NCBI GenBank assembly: GCA_019745415.1
Contig: JAIETF010000069.1
Span: 17,262-81,261, forward strand
Source: Candidatus Obscuribacterales bacterium
GTDB taxonomy: Bacteria; Cyanobacteriota; Vampirovibrionia; Obscuribacterales; Obscuribacteraceae
Direction: 5' to 3'
DNA length: 64,000 nucleotides
The translations under genes were made by a program, and so were the position numbers. Below the pieces are notes generated by a model. It was not told the DNA's origin. It worked only from the letters and a program-made list of their open reading frames with translations, and made no database searches. Below, piece by piece: positions 26,276-35,345 of the stretch. Every line of letters begins with the position of its first letter. Position 1 is the stretch's first letter.

Positions 26276-26947
26276 ATGACATTAGTCGCCCCATCGATAC
26301 TATCTGCCGACTTTGCTCGCCTGGGCGAGGAAGTAGCGGCGGTGCAAAAAGCAGGGGCGGACTGGATTCACGTCGATGTCATGGACGGACATTTCGTGCC
26401 TAACCTCACAATCGGCGCACCGGTGGTGAATGCTCTGAATAACGTCACTGACTTGCCTTTAGATGTGCATCTCATGATCGAAGATCCAGATCGCTATCTT
26501 TCCGATTTTGCTGATGCCGGCGCTGATTACATCACCGTACATCAAGAAGCCTGCCGCCATTTGCAAAGAACCCTTTCTCATATTAGAAGTCTCGGAAAGA
26601 AAGCTGGAGTGGCTCTCAATCCCGCCACCAGCGAAGAAACCTTACATTATGTTTTGGACGATATCGACCTGGTATTGGTCATGTCGGTAAATCCCGGCTT
26701 TGGTGGGCAAAAGTTTTTACCGGCAGTGGTGCAAAAGGTGGCTAAACTGAGAGCTATGTTCAGTCAGAATAGCAACAGACATGTGCATATTTCTGTCGAT
26801 GGTGGTATCAATCGCGATACCGCCAAGCAGGTTATACAAGCCGGTGCAGACGTTTTGGTAGCCGGCAATTACATTTATAAAGCGAAAGATTTGAAAGAAG
26901 CCGTACAGAGCTTGAAAATGGAACCATCCAGAGTAAATGGCAAATGA
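26276..26947 (+). CDS. rpe: Ribulose-phosphate 3-epimerase
   Basis: Rpe interconverts ribulose 5-phosphate and xylulose 5-phosphate in the pentose phosphate pathway. This is a TIM barrel of 223 residues with the N-terminus [17 protein letters not shown], metal/catalytic site [37 protein letters not shown] and VDGGIN. All are intact. A short exported TPR-like gene follows, overlapping or nearly touching its stop codon. Confidence 0.96.
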   Translation: MTLVAPSILSADFARLGEEVAAVQKAGADWIHVDVMDGHFVPNLTIGAPVVNALNNVTDLPLDVHLMIEDPDRYLSDFADAGADYITVHQEACRHLQRTLSHIRSLGKKAGVALNPATSEETLHYVLDDIDLVLVMSVNPGFGGQKFLPAVVQKVAKLRAMFSQNSNRHVHISVDGGINRDTAKQVIQAGADVLVAGNYIYKAKDLKEAVQSLKMEPSRVNGK

Positions 26948-26958
26948 GGAGAATAAAC

Positions 26959-27525
26959 GTGAATAGACTTTCTCTAGTTGGCGCAGCAGCGATTGTCATC
27001 GCCGCTACAGCTGGACTTGCAGTAAACGCCAACGAAGTCGATCAAGAATTTATCGTCGACACCAGCCCGATAGGTAAGAGCACCCACGGCGTGGTGACCT
27101 CCGATCAATTTCTCGAACTAGGTGTACCGACCGCAAACAGCCTGCGCATTGAAGGCGAACAATCGCTTCGCATGGGCAAACTAGACAGAGCGATAATGGT
27201 TCTTCAACGCTCGGTGGAAATGGCGCCGATGGATATGGACGGACGCATCTTGTATGCTGAAGCCCTTGAGAAAAAGCTGATTAAGCAGAAAGAAAAAAGA
27301 GACCCTGCTCTCTATAATTTCGTGGTCAAGCAATGGCTCTTTGTAGCAAAAAACGCTGAATTTGCCGACCAAGGCATGCAAGGTTTCCAGCACCTTTATA
27401 AAATCGCCGGCACTGTACCTAAGAAGTTTGAGAAAGAAAAGAAATACCTGGAACGGGTATTGATCAGAGAAGACGGCACCGAGAAAGTAATTCTCGGCAA
27501 GAAACCGACTCCAGCTAATCTCTAG
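26959..27525 (+). CDS. Exported protein with one TPR-like unit
   Basis: An ATG at 26944 overlaps the rpe stop, but GAGGAG at 26946-26951 is placed 7 bp before a GTG at 26959, so I prefer the GTG. The protein then begins MNRLSLVGAAAIVIAATAG, a signal peptide or membrane anchor ending near VNA. Residues 60-110 form TPR-like helices (EGEQSLRMGKLDRAIMVLQRS, shown here for only part of the repeat). The rest is basic and helical. It has 188 residues and no known family. It is probably translated with rpe. Confidence 0.7.
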   Translation: MNRLSLVGAAAIVIAATAGLAVNANEVDQEFIVDTSPIGKSTHGVVTSDQFLELGVPTANSLRIEGEQSLRMGKLDRAIMVLQRSVEMAPMDMDGRILYAEALEKKLIKQKEKRDPALYNFVVKQWLFVAKNAEFADQGMQGFQHLYKIAGTVPKKFEKEKKYLERVLIREDGTEKVILGKKPTPANL

Positions 27526-27533
27526 GTTAAAGC

Positions 27534-28007
27534 CTAAGCCTTTTGTTGCAACTTTCGCCCAAGCCACCTGCCAATCTTAATGAGCAGGTGGCTTGTTCCA
27601 TAGAGGGCGCAAGCACCGCCTATGACCATCCAAGCCCAAGGACTATGCCAATCTATAAGATGGTCGAGCATGGGCAACGATTCGGGAGGAAAGGGCTCGC
27701 GAGGCAAAAAGGCAAGAATGAGGAGAAAGAAACCAATAGCAGCGTTCAAAATACCAAAGCATAGCGTCAACCACCAGCGGTGCCAGAGCCAGAGCAAAGG
27801 AACAAAGCCTAGTAAGAGCAAGCTATCTGGAATAAAGATCATCGCCCCGGGCTTGATGACAAAGGCAAGAACTATACTTGCCACCCAGAGCAAGGTAGAC
27901 ACTATAGTTGCCCAAAGTGCACGCCGAGGTTTTCTAGAGGCAGAACCGGCCGTGGCACTTCCGTCAACGTCCAAGTTTTTGTCATGTTGATTATCCTGTG
28001 GATGCAT
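27534..28007 (-). CDS. Small integral membrane protein
   Basis: It has 157 residues with about four membrane helices: ALWATIVSTLLWVASIVLAF, a segment from MIFIPDSLLLLGFVPLLWL, then TLCFGILNAAIGFFLLILAF, and AWMVIGGACALYGTSHLLI. A polar N-terminus and a Lys/Gln end flank them. No family was recognised. It starts 3 bp after the TOPRIM gene and is likely cotranscribed with it. A strong inverted repeat is embedded in its final codons. Confidence 0.65.
   Translation of the reverse strand: MHPQDNQHDKNLDVDGSATAGSASRKPRRALWATIVSTLLWVASIVLAFVIKPGAMIFIPDSLLLLGFVPLLWLWHRWWLTLCFGILNAAIGFFLLILAFLPREPFPPESLPMLDHLIDWHSPWAWMVIGGACALYGTSHLLIKIGRWLGRKLQQKA
27560..27595. terminator. 12-bp hairpin inside the 3' end of the membrane-protein gene
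   Basis: CAAGCCACCTGC (27560-27571) and GCAGGTGGCTTG (27584-27595) pair perfectly around a 12-nt loop. It lies 34 bp after the stop of the plus-strand gene and inside the last codons of the minus-strand gene, so it could end transcription of the plus-strand rpe unit. No long T-run follows on either side. Confidence 0.5.
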
Positions 28008-28010
28008 ATC

Positions 28011-29204
28011 TCACTCAGTTCTCTCTATCTCACTCAGTCCTTTTAAAAAGAGCAAGAAATCCTGAACAAAGACAGGAACATCTGCCGAGCTGCGCAGTGA
28101 TCGCCTAGCGACCTGGGCAAACTCTAATTTATCAAAGTCACCCAAACCTCTCTCTCTGAAGAGCTTAGCCAGGTAAGCTTTGCGTGCTCCCTCCCGGGGC
28201 ATAAAAAAGGGCATCTGAGAGAGCACCTGCCCGTGCAATTGCAATTGCTCATTCAGTGCATAAAGCAAGAACTCATAGCTGAAGCAGTCTTCCAGCTCAC
28301 CGCCTTCCACGACCTTAAGATGATCGATGTCTCTGAGCGACTCTTCGATTATGCCGATTTCTTCCACTGCATCCTCATCCAGTAGTGCCACTACCGGTAG
28401 TGAGACAAGCTCACGCAAGAGAAGAAAACGCTTCACGACTTGCCTAGCTCCCCCACTCGATATCAAAGAAACACCTAGATCATCGAGGCGAAAGCCAAGC
28501 TTTTCAGCAGCGCCTGGCAGAAATATAAATTCCGAATTGCCTTCAACAAGCAAAATCAATCGCGGTGCTAGACGCGGTGAAAGATTCTTGGTCAATTGAA
28601 GCAAGCTGTCCGCAAAACCTGGCAAAGACGCACTGGCAGTGAGATCTCGAGCAGAAAGTTCGTTTTCGCAAGCGCCCAGCAAATCGTTAATTGGCTGAAT
28701 CAAACTTTCAATCAAGCTCTCTTGCATCGGTTCACTAGGTGGCAAGCAAAATTCTCGCCAGTTAGGACAAGCCAACAATCTAAACTGCAACCAGGCAAGC
28801 ATTTTCCGGCGCAGTGAGGGTGCAGCCTGCGGCTTCAGCAAATCCAAAAGTCTTTCAGTCAGAGAAAAAAAAGAGGCTAGCTCAGGTTCATCATAATCTT
28901 TGAGACTTAGGGGTTCGATCACAAGCAAGTTAAATGCGGAGTCTTTATAGATACGCAAATCAAGCAAGGCTAAAACAATATTAGCCAGAACCATAGCTCT
29001 ATCGGCCTTCCCACAGTGCATTGCGCCGTAGAGCCTGGCAAAATACAACGGTGAATAAGATGAAGCTTTCTCTTTGATCTGGGGCATCTTGCGCAAGACT
29101 TGCTTGCGCACTTGGGCAAGTCGACTGAGCGGCTCTTCAATTGTAAGAGACTTCAGACAAGCTGAAATTCTCTCTGTGCTCGAAAGCGAAATTAGATTTT
29201 CCAT
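28011..29204 (-). CDS. Stand-alone OLD-type TOPRIM domain protein
   Basis: Residues 214-330 match the TOPRIM fold of OLD-family nucleases: LILLVEGNSEFIFLP with E221 and E225, then VSLISSGGARQV, VVALLDEDA with D276 and D278, and VEGGELED. These are the metal-binding acidic clusters. OLD proteins have an ABC-type ATPase in front of TOPRIM. Here the first 210 residues are helical with no Walker A motif. The last 70 residues are helical and Leu/Arg-rich. It might be a DNA nick or cleavage enzyme, or a regulator. It is divergent from the MATE gene and followed by a membrane protein 3 bp downstream. Confidence 0.75.
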   Translation of the reverse strand: MENLISLSSTERISACLKSLTIEEPLSRLAQVRKQVLRKMPQIKEKASSYSPLYFARLYGAMHCGKADRAMVLANIVLALLDLRIYKDSAFNLLVIEPLSLKDYDEPELASFFSLTERLLDLLKPQAAPSLRRKMLAWLQFRLLACPNWREFCLPPSEPMQESLIESLIQPINDLLGACENELSARDLTASASLPGFADSLLQLTKNLSPRLAPRLILLVEGNSEFIFLPGAAEKLGFRLDDLGVSLISSGGARQVVKRFLLLRELVSLPVVALLDEDAVEEIGIIEESLRDIDHLKVVEGGELEDCFSYEFLLYALNEQLQLHGQVLSQMPFFMPREGARKAYLAKLFRERGLGDFDKLEFAQVARRSLRSSADVPVFVQDFLLFLKGLSEIERTE

Positions 29205-29365
29205 TAAACAGTCAAACTTCGTAATTTACTCTTCCCTTTTATATGGTGTTGCGTGTAGTCTAATAAATTCCTCGCCAAATTATAAGTGGCGAGCCATATC
29301 CCCGATACAAGCATCACTCAAGCACCATACATAAAGGTAAAGCGCCAAAGTGACGGTGAGAAACC

Positions 29366-30754
29366 ATGTCATCCCTGATAGACGAGAAAGAGCGCAAGCT
29401 CTCGGCAGACGAAATAATCGTTGCCGGGTCTACTTGGGCGGCCATATGGCACATGAGCTGGCCGATGCTTGTACAAATGCTGATAGTCTCGGCAGCAAGC
29501 TTCGCCGATGTCTGGGTAGCCGGTAAGCTAGGCTCAGACACACAAGCGGCCATAGGTATATGTAACCAAATCTGGTTCATGATGTTACTGATGACCGTGG
29601 CCCTGTCATCAGGTGCAATGGCTCTGATCAGCAGATTCTGGGGCGCGAGAGATTATAAACAAGCAGAAGTAGCGGGAAGACAATCTCTGCTCTTCGGCAT
29701 AATCTTCGGAGTGCTCTCGACCATAGCCGGTTTACTTGCCACCAAACCGCTTTTGGCCATGTCGGGAGTAACGCCGGCGGTGCAAGAACTGGGATGGAAG
29801 TTCCTTTCAGTTGATCTTCTCTCACAGTTGCCCTTCACAATCGTCTGGACGGCTCACTCTATGTTCAGGGCAATAGGCAATAGCCGTGTGCCTATGTTGA
29901 ACTGGCTGGCCATGGCGGTGGTAATCATCACCCTAGACCTTGTCTTGCCGCTCAAATGTCAGTTGGGCATCGCCGGTATAGGCTGGGCCTGGCTTGGTGG
30001 CGGGCTGGTTGGCACAGCTCTGAACTTGTATCTGCTTTCAAAATCAGACCTGAAAGAATCTCTCAATCTATTTAAAGATTTCCAGTTAGCTCCCACCATA
30101 GACTGGATGAAGCGCATCTTGAATATAGGCATACCGACCTGTGTACAAGATCTGGCCTGGGTTTTGGGTAATTTCGCCCTTTATGGAATTTTCTCACTAA
30201 CCAGCAATCCAACCAGTTCGGAAGCAGCTTGGACAATCGGCTTCAGATTGGAAGAAATGCTTTGCACCTTGCCTTTGCACGCCATAGGTTGCTCTCTGGG
30301 CACCGTGGTCGGCCAAAATCTAGGGGCCGGGCGACCGGACAGAGCCGAGAAAGCCGGCTGGCAGGCTAATACAGCCAGCCTACTGATCGAGATACCAACT
30401 TGTATATTGATGTTCGTGTTTGCCGAAGCCATAGCCGGAAAAATGTCCAATGATGCTGAGGTGGTAAAACTTACCGCCGACTATCTAAGAATAGTAGGTC
30501 TCTGTCAGCCCCTAGTGGCCTCATGGATTGTGCTGTTCGGAGCCATGACCGGTGCGGGATATACAAAATGGCCCATGTGGGTCGGTATCTTCTGTCTGAC
30601 CGTTGTAAGACTGCCTCTAGCTTATATCCTAGTCAGTCACTACAAAATGGGAGCCCAAGGAATCTGGGTAGCCCTGGCGGCATCGGCATCGCTGGTAGGC
30701 ATCATGGCTATACTGCGCTTCCGCTCGGGAGCCTGGAAAAATCAAGAGGTATAA
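29366..30754 (+). CDS. MATE-family efflux transporter
   Basis: This 462-residue inner-membrane protein has about 12 hydrophobic helices in two bundles. The first repeat contains MSWPMLVQMLIVSAASFADV and ALSSGAMALISRFWGARDYKQA. The second has the matching PTCVQDLAWVLGNFALYG and CSLGTVVGQNLGAGRPDRAEKA. The duplicated GARDYKQA / GAGRPDRA loops are the MATE hallmark. Such pumps export drugs or cationic metabolites using Na+ or H+. The substrate is unknown. The stop codon lies within the left arm of a hairpin terminator. Confidence 0.92.
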   Translation: MSSLIDEKERKLSADEIIVAGSTWAAIWHMSWPMLVQMLIVSAASFADVWVAGKLGSDTQAAIGICNQIWFMMLLMTVALSSGAMALISRFWGARDYKQAEVAGRQSLLFGIIFGVLSTIAGLLATKPLLAMSGVTPAVQELGWKFLSVDLLSQLPFTIVWTAHSMFRAIGNSRVPMLNWLAMAVVIITLDLVLPLKCQLGIAGIGWAWLGGGLVGTALNLYLLSKSDLKESLNLFKDFQLAPTIDWMKRILNIGIPTCVQDLAWVLGNFALYGIFSLTSNPTSSEAAWTIGFRLEEMLCTLPLHAIGCSLGTVVGQNLGAGRPDRAEKAGWQANTASLLIEIPTCILMFVFAEAIAGKMSNDAEVVKLTADYLRIVGLCQPLVASWIVLFGAMTGAGYTKWPMWVGIFCLTVVRLPLAYILVSHYKMGAQGIWVALAASASLVGIMAILRFRSGAWKNQEV

Positions 30755-30789
30755 GAGTGCAAGAGTAACAGGAATTCTCTTGCACTCTT
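30753..30789 (+). terminator. 13-bp hairpin terminator overlapping the MATE stop codon
   Basis: AAGAGTGCAAGAG (30753-30765) pairs perfectly with CTCTTGCACTCTT (30777-30789) around an 11-nt loop. The TAA at 30752-30754 overlaps the first bases of the stem. The sequence after it is pyrimidine-rich (CTCTTAGATT). Confidence 0.75.
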
Positions 30790-30888
30790 CTCTTAGATTA
30801 ATTCATTCCTGCCGATTGAACTTTTTGGCTGTCAATTACGTCTTTAAAGCATAGCCACTATGCACAGTATCAAAAGAAAGGAGGATGC

Positions 30889-31401
30889 ATGCTCAAGCAT
30901 CTCAAGTATCAATTGCCTGTTTTTAGACTAATGATGGTCAAGGAAGCTAAAACCGGCACTCTACCTTCTATAAAGTCAGCCCTCGATGCAGCCGAGTTAT
31001 TCATGCCGCTTTGCTTTGCACCGGAAGAACATTTCGTCGCCCTGCATCTCAATTCGAAATATGAAGTTATAGGCTTGCATGAAGTTTCGCACGGCACGCT
31101 ATCAGCGTCCCTAGTGCATCCACGTGAAGTATTCAAAGCAGCACTCGTTGCCAATAGTTACGCCATAATCGTTTGTCACAACCATCCCTCAGGAGCTCGC
31201 CTTAGCGCTTCCAGAGAGGATATTGCCACCACTCGTATGCTCATAGACGCAGGAAAGATTCTTGGCATAACGGTAATTGACCACCTGATAGTTGGTCCTC
31301 AACCGGGGCTTATCGACAAGAGAAACAAAAGTCGAGTCATTCCCCTATCAATTAGAGAGGAGCATCCTGAACTGTGGGAACGGGAGTTAGAGCAAATTTA
31401 G
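30889..31401 (+). CDS. RadC-like JAB domain protein (short form)
   Basis: The 170 residues cover only the MPN/JAB part of RadC. E46/E47, H97 and H99 in CHNHPSGA, the Ser in SASRED and D111 supply the metal-site pattern, and ITVIDHLIVG closes the domain. The helix-hairpin-helix domain of full-length RadC is absent. RadC proteins were linked to DNA repair but their reaction is unproven; short forms often travel with mobile or defence loci. An AAAGGAGG site lies 4 bp before the ATG. Nothing mobile is seen nearby. Confidence 0.85.
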   Translation: MLKHLKYQLPVFRLMMVKEAKTGTLPSIKSALDAAELFMPLCFAPEEHFVALHLNSKYEVIGLHEVSHGTLSASLVHPREVFKAALVANSYAIIVCHNHPSGARLSASREDIATTRMLIDAGKILGITVIDHLIVGPQPGLIDKRNKSRVIPLSIREEHPELWERELEQI

Positions 31402-31477
31402 AAAGAGAAACGGGCACTTTCTGAGGGCTAAAATGTCATTTGTAATAAGCAAGCAGCCGCAATAGACCTGGAAAATC

Positions 31478-32698
31478 ATGACCGAAAGACGAGAAACCTT
31501 AGCCGTTGCCGTGGGCAGCAAATTAATCGGGGGTGGAAACCCGGTCCTGGTGCAGTCCATGACCAATACCCCCACAGAAGATGCTGAGGCTACATACAAG
31601 CAAATAGCAGAACTGGCCAAAGCCGGCTCCGAAATAGTCCGTATCACGGTAAATACCAGAGAAGCGGCCAGAGCTGTGCCGAAGATTGTTTCACTTTTAG
31701 AAAAGAACGGCATGGATGTACCTCTAGTCGGTGACTTCCATTTCAACGGCCATTTGCTTTTATCTGAATACAAAGATTGCGCCAAACTACTTGCCAAGTA
31801 CCGCATTAATCCCGGCAACGTGGGCAGAGGCGAAAAACACGACGACAATTTCAAACAAATGATCGACGCCGCTCTTACCTGGAATAAACCAGTGCGTATC
31901 GGCGTCAACTGGGGTTCGCTCGATCAAGATCTGCTGGCCCAAATGATGGATGAAAATGCCGCCGCAAAAGAACCTAAAGATGCTCATGCAGTTTTGATCG
32001 AAGCCATCGTGGAAAGTGCCGTTTCTTCTGCTCGACTGGCCCAGTCTTACGGCATGGCCAAAGACAAGATTATTCTCAGCGCTAAAGTTTCAGAAGTGCC
32101 TGACCTGGTCACTGTCTATCGCAAGCTAGCCCAGGCGACCGACCATGCTCTGCATTTAGGGCTAACCGAAGCCGGCATGGGTATGAAAGGCATGGTTTCA
32201 TCAGCCGCTGCCCTTTCTATCTTGCTTTTCGAAGGCATTGGCGACACCATCAGAGTATCGCTGACGCCAAGCCCCGGCGCGCCCCGCATCGAAGAAGTGC
32301 AGGTCTGTCAACAGATTTTGCAAAGCCTGGCAATACGGTCTTTCAAGCCACAAGTGACCGCCTGCCCCGGTTGCGGACGCACAACCAGCACAGTCTTTCA
32401 AGAATTAGCTCAAGATATAGAAAAGCACCTCACCCTAAAGAGAAGCGACTGGGAGAAAGATTTTCCAGGAGTAGAAACAATGAAAGTTGCCGTCATGGGT
32501 TGTATTGTGAACGGCCCCGGTGAGTCCAAACATGCAGACATTGGTATCTCGCTGCCGGGCACAGGAGAAGAACCAAGAGCACCCGTCTATATCGATGGTC
32601 GTTATCACAGCACCCTATCTGGAGCCGAACTGGCCCAAGACTTTATCAAGCTAGTCGAAGACTATGTTGCCGCCAAATATGGAAACCGCTCAAAATGA
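31478..32698 (+). CDS. ispG: 4-hydroxy-3-methylbut-2-enyl diphosphate synthase IspG
   Basis: IspG converts methylerythritol cyclodiphosphate to HMBPP in the MEP isoprenoid pathway, using a [4Fe-4S] cluster. The N-terminal TIM barrel starts with [19 protein letters not shown]. The C-terminal cluster domain has CPGCGRTTS and GCIVNGPGE, supplying three Cys and the Glu ligand. The length of 406 residues fits the bacterial short form. Its TGA overlaps the ATG of the next gene (ATGA), so the two are translationally coupled. Confidence 0.96.
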   Translation: MTERRETLAVAVGSKLIGGGNPVLVQSMTNTPTEDAEATYKQIAELAKAGSEIVRITVNTREAARAVPKIVSLLEKNGMDVPLVGDFHFNGHLLLSEYKDCAKLLAKYRINPGNVGRGEKHDDNFKQMIDAALTWNKPVRIGVNWGSLDQDLLAQMMDENAAAKEPKDAHAVLIEAIVESAVSSARLAQSYGMAKDKIILSAKVSEVPDLVTVYRKLAQATDHALHLGLTEAGMGMKGMVSSAAALSILLFEGIGDTIRVSLTPSPGAPRIEEVQVCQQILQSLAIRSFKPQVTACPGCGRTTSTVFQELAQDIEKHLTLKRSDWEKDFPGVETMKVAVMGCIVNGPGESKHADIGISLPGTGEEPRAPVYIDGRYHSTLSGAELAQDFIKLVEDYVAAKYGNRSK

Positions 32699-34248
32699 CC
32701 ATAAGAAACAGAAAGAGAAAACTGCTCTGCCTATTGCCGGCAATTGTCGCCTTATTTTTAGTCGTTTTCAGCCAAAGCAGTGCTCAGGCTAAAGTGACCC
32801 TGGCCCGCATTTTCAGTGAAGGCGCCGTTTTTCAAAAAGACAAACCAATCAATGTTTGGGGCGAAGCTCTGCCTGGTGAAGTCGTGACTGTAGAAATGGC
32901 TATTGGCAGAGCCCAAGCCGTTGTCGACAAAAGCGGCAAATTTATGGTGACCCTACCGGCAATGTCATTCTCCGAGCCTCTAGAAATGACGATCACCGGT
33001 CAAAACAAAATAGTGCTAAAAAATATCAGGCTGGGACAAGTTTTTCTAGTAGCCGGAGACGGCATCATGCATGCTTCGCTGCAAGAAGAAGCGGCACTGG
33101 AAAAGAAATACGGTTCGGGCGAACTTTCGGAAGGCAATACAGAGATGCCCGCCGGGATAAGACTCTACAGACAGCCCATAGCCCTCAGTCGCAATCCCGA
33201 CACCATTGGCAATACCGGCGATGAACGCACAGGCAGCAAAGGCTGGGTCAATCTCAATACAAATCAGAATGAAGCGATGAAAGCTTCGGCAATCGGTATG
33301 ATTTTAGCTAGAGAGTTAAAGCGCAATCTCAAAGATCCAATCGGCATTATACAGGTCACCTTACCCGATACGCCGCTTAGATCTTGGATCTCGGCACAAA
33401 GTCTGGATAGCATACCGGAAGCGCGCTCCATCGCTCAGAAAAACATGCTCGATGAAGATATTTACAAGAAAGATTGGCAGGAATATATAAATAGAAGTGA
33501 GTTAGAAAAATTGCCATCGAAAAATCTCAGCCAGATGACATCGGCTGTCGCCAACGGCATGCTGGCACCGATTACTCCGTATGGTCTAAAGGCTGTTGTC
33601 TTTGCACAAGGCGAAAGCGATCTGCCGGCACCGCTTCAATACAAAACTCTCTTTCCAGTCTTTATCAAAGACTTGCGTCGAACCTTTGCCCAAGAACAAC
33701 TACCACTCTATTATGTGCAATTGGGTGCACAACCGACTGAAACAGCCGAGAAAGAGAATGCCAGCCAGTCAGCCAGCATCAGACATACCCAGTTTAAGGC
33801 ACGCATTGCTCCCAAGAGTTATTTGATTGTCTCAAGCGACATCTGTCATGAAGATGAGAAGAAAGGCAGCATCTATATGAGCGCCGAAGATTTATCTAAG
33901 CGCATAGCCAATACTGCACTGGCGACACTCTATAAACAAACAAAACCTTATCTCTATCCGATTGTGGAATATGTAGAGAACGAAGGCAATGCCGTCAAAG
34001 TAGTCTTCAAGAATGCCGGACGAGGCTTGATGGCTAAAGGAAAGCCCCCGGTTAAAGGATTCGCCCTAGCTGGTCATGATCACCAGTTTTTTGAAGCGGA
34101 AGCTAAGATAGAGGGCAATACAGTCTTTCTAGAGTCTAAGTATGTCAGGCAGCCTAAGTTTGTCAGATACGGATGGGGAAACAATCCGAAACTCACCCTC
34201 TTTTCTTTAGACGGTCTGCCGGCCATGCCTTACACAAACGATCGCTAA
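32695..34248 (+). CDS. Sialate O-acetylesterase-like protein lacking catalytic residues
   Basis: It is an exported protein of 517 residues with a signal peptide ending SAQA at about 32. The family layout is intact. A beta domain with [19 protein letters not shown] is followed by the hydrolase blocks TPLRSWIS (226-233), FAQGESDL (303-310) and LPLYYVQLG (336-344). The nucleophile block that normally reads GQSNM is GDGIM here (121-125), with Gly for the Ser. The block that normally carries the Asp-x-His-Pro site reads SIYMSAEDL (392-400) with no His-Pro. It is therefore probably non-hydrolytic and may bind glycan. It is coupled to ispG by a 4-bp overlap. Confidence 0.82.
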   Translation: MTIRNRKRKLLCLLPAIVALFLVVFSQSSAQAKVTLARIFSEGAVFQKDKPINVWGEALPGEVVTVEMAIGRAQAVVDKSGKFMVTLPAMSFSEPLEMTITGQNKIVLKNIRLGQVFLVAGDGIMHASLQEEAALEKKYGSGELSEGNTEMPAGIRLYRQPIALSRNPDTIGNTGDERTGSKGWVNLNTNQNEAMKASAIGMILARELKRNLKDPIGIIQVTLPDTPLRSWISAQSLDSIPEARSIAQKNMLDEDIYKKDWQEYINRSELEKLPSKNLSQMTSAVANGMLAPITPYGLKAVVFAQGESDLPAPLQYKTLFPVFIKDLRRTFAQEQLPLYYVQLGAQPTETAEKENASQSASIRHTQFKARIAPKSYLIVSSDICHEDEKKGSIYMSAEDLSKRIANTALATLYKQTKPYLYPIVEYVENEGNAVKVVFKNAGRGLMAKGKPPVKGFALAGHDHQFFEAEAKIEGNTVFLESKYVRQPKFVRYGWGNNPKLTLFSLDGLPAMPYTNDR

Positions 34249-34419
34249 TTCATTAATGGACGAGCATGAGAGCGCAGAAAAACTAGAGAGGCTGAACTAA
34301 TCGCTGAAAGTTTGGCAGACAGCAAGGGCGATCAGCGACTTTTGGCTATATTTATTATCAAATCTGTGCCCTGAGACTGCTATTCTTATTGGCATAGAAG
34401 CTCATTTAGCCAAGATCTC

Positions 34420-35148
34420 ATGAACAATATACTACTAGACACTGAAACTATAGCTGCCCTGTTGTCTCTTTCGGCTATGGAGATAGTGCTTGGCATTGAC
34501 AATGTAATCTTCATTTCGATACTTTCATCCAGATTGCCGCAAGAAGAACGCGACAAGGCCAGAATCATGGGCTTGGCACTGGCGGTAGTATCAAGAGTGG
34601 CTTTGCTTTTCTCGCTAAACTGGGTCATGGGCTTGAAGTCACCGCTCTTTGTCATCGCAAAGCATGCCGTTACGGGAAGAGACTTGTTGCTGATATTGGG
34701 CGGCGGCTTCTTGATCGCAAAGGCGACAAGAGAAATACACGAGAAAATTGAAGGTGAAGAAGATTCTCAAGCGGGTGGAGGGCAGAAACTATCATTGTTC
34801 GGCACTCTGGTTCAGATAATGTTGCTCGATCTTGTGTTCTCTCTTGATTCTGTAATTACCGCTGTCGGTATGGTAGACCAGCTCTGGATAATGGTCGTAG
34901 CGGTGCTCGTCTCCGTAGCGATCATGATGATTTTCTCAAAAGCAGTGAGTGAGTTTATTCTCAGGCATCCTACCGTCAAGATGCTGGCATTAAGCTTTTT
35001 ACTGCTGATAGGGGTGGTTCTGGTTGGAGACGGTTTTGGGCACCATATCCCTAAAGGATACATATACGCAGCAATGGCTTTCTCGATCTTTGTGGAGTTC
35101 TTAAATCTAGCCGCTGCAAAAAAGAAACAAAAGAAAGTAGCCGAATAA
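34420..35148 (+). CDS. TerC-family integral membrane protein
   Basis: The 242-residue protein has about seven membrane helices. The two paired family motifs are EIVLGIDNVIFISILSSRLP (residues about 22-41) and LLDLVFSLDSVITAVGM (about 137-153). Their Asp residues sit in the membrane and are thought to form a metal path. TerC proteins are linked to tellurite resistance and to Mn export for exoenzyme metalation. I looked for a yybP-ykoY Mn riboswitch in the 171 bp upstream and did not find its GGGGAGTA element. Confidence 0.9.
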   Translation: MNNILLDTETIAALLSLSAMEIVLGIDNVIFISILSSRLPQEERDKARIMGLALAVVSRVALLFSLNWVMGLKSPLFVIAKHAVTGRDLLLILGGGFLIAKATREIHEKIEGEEDSQAGGGQKLSLFGTLVQIMLLDLVFSLDSVITAVGMVDQLWIMVVAVLVSVAIMMIFSKAVSEFILRHPTVKMLALSFLLLIGVVLVGDGFGHHIPKGYIYAAMAFSIFVEFLNLAAAKKKQKKVAE

Positions 35149-35291
35149 TTTCTGATCTAACAGGTATAGGAAACTGAGCCTGCCTTATTTCCTGATCTCT
35201 ACAATAGCCTTCTCAACCAGCGACACAGTCATGAGTGCTTTTACTAAGGACTCTCACAAAATAGCACCCGCATAAGGTGCAGGCGCTAAGG

Positions 35292-35319
35292 GAAAAGGAG
35301 AGGTTGCCCTCTCCTTTTC
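35292..35319. terminator. 12-bp hairpin between terC and etfA, probably bidirectional
   Basis: GAAAAGGAGAGG (35292-35303) pairs with CCTCTCCTTTTC (35308-35319) around TTGC. It lies 144 bp after the terC stop and 26 bp past the etfA stop on the other strand, so it can end both convergent units. The T-rich part lies inside the right arm. Confidence 0.7.
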
Positions 35320-35345
35320 TTGCTCATTTCAATAGATTTGAGATC

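Noticed and set aside
30889..31401. Mobile element carrying the short RadC gene
   Set aside because: No transposase, integrase, terminal repeat or attachment-site duplication is visible around it.
34249..34419. Mn-sensing yybP-ykoY riboswitch before terC
   Set aside because: The conserved GGGGAGTA and CTGG/CCCG elements are not present.
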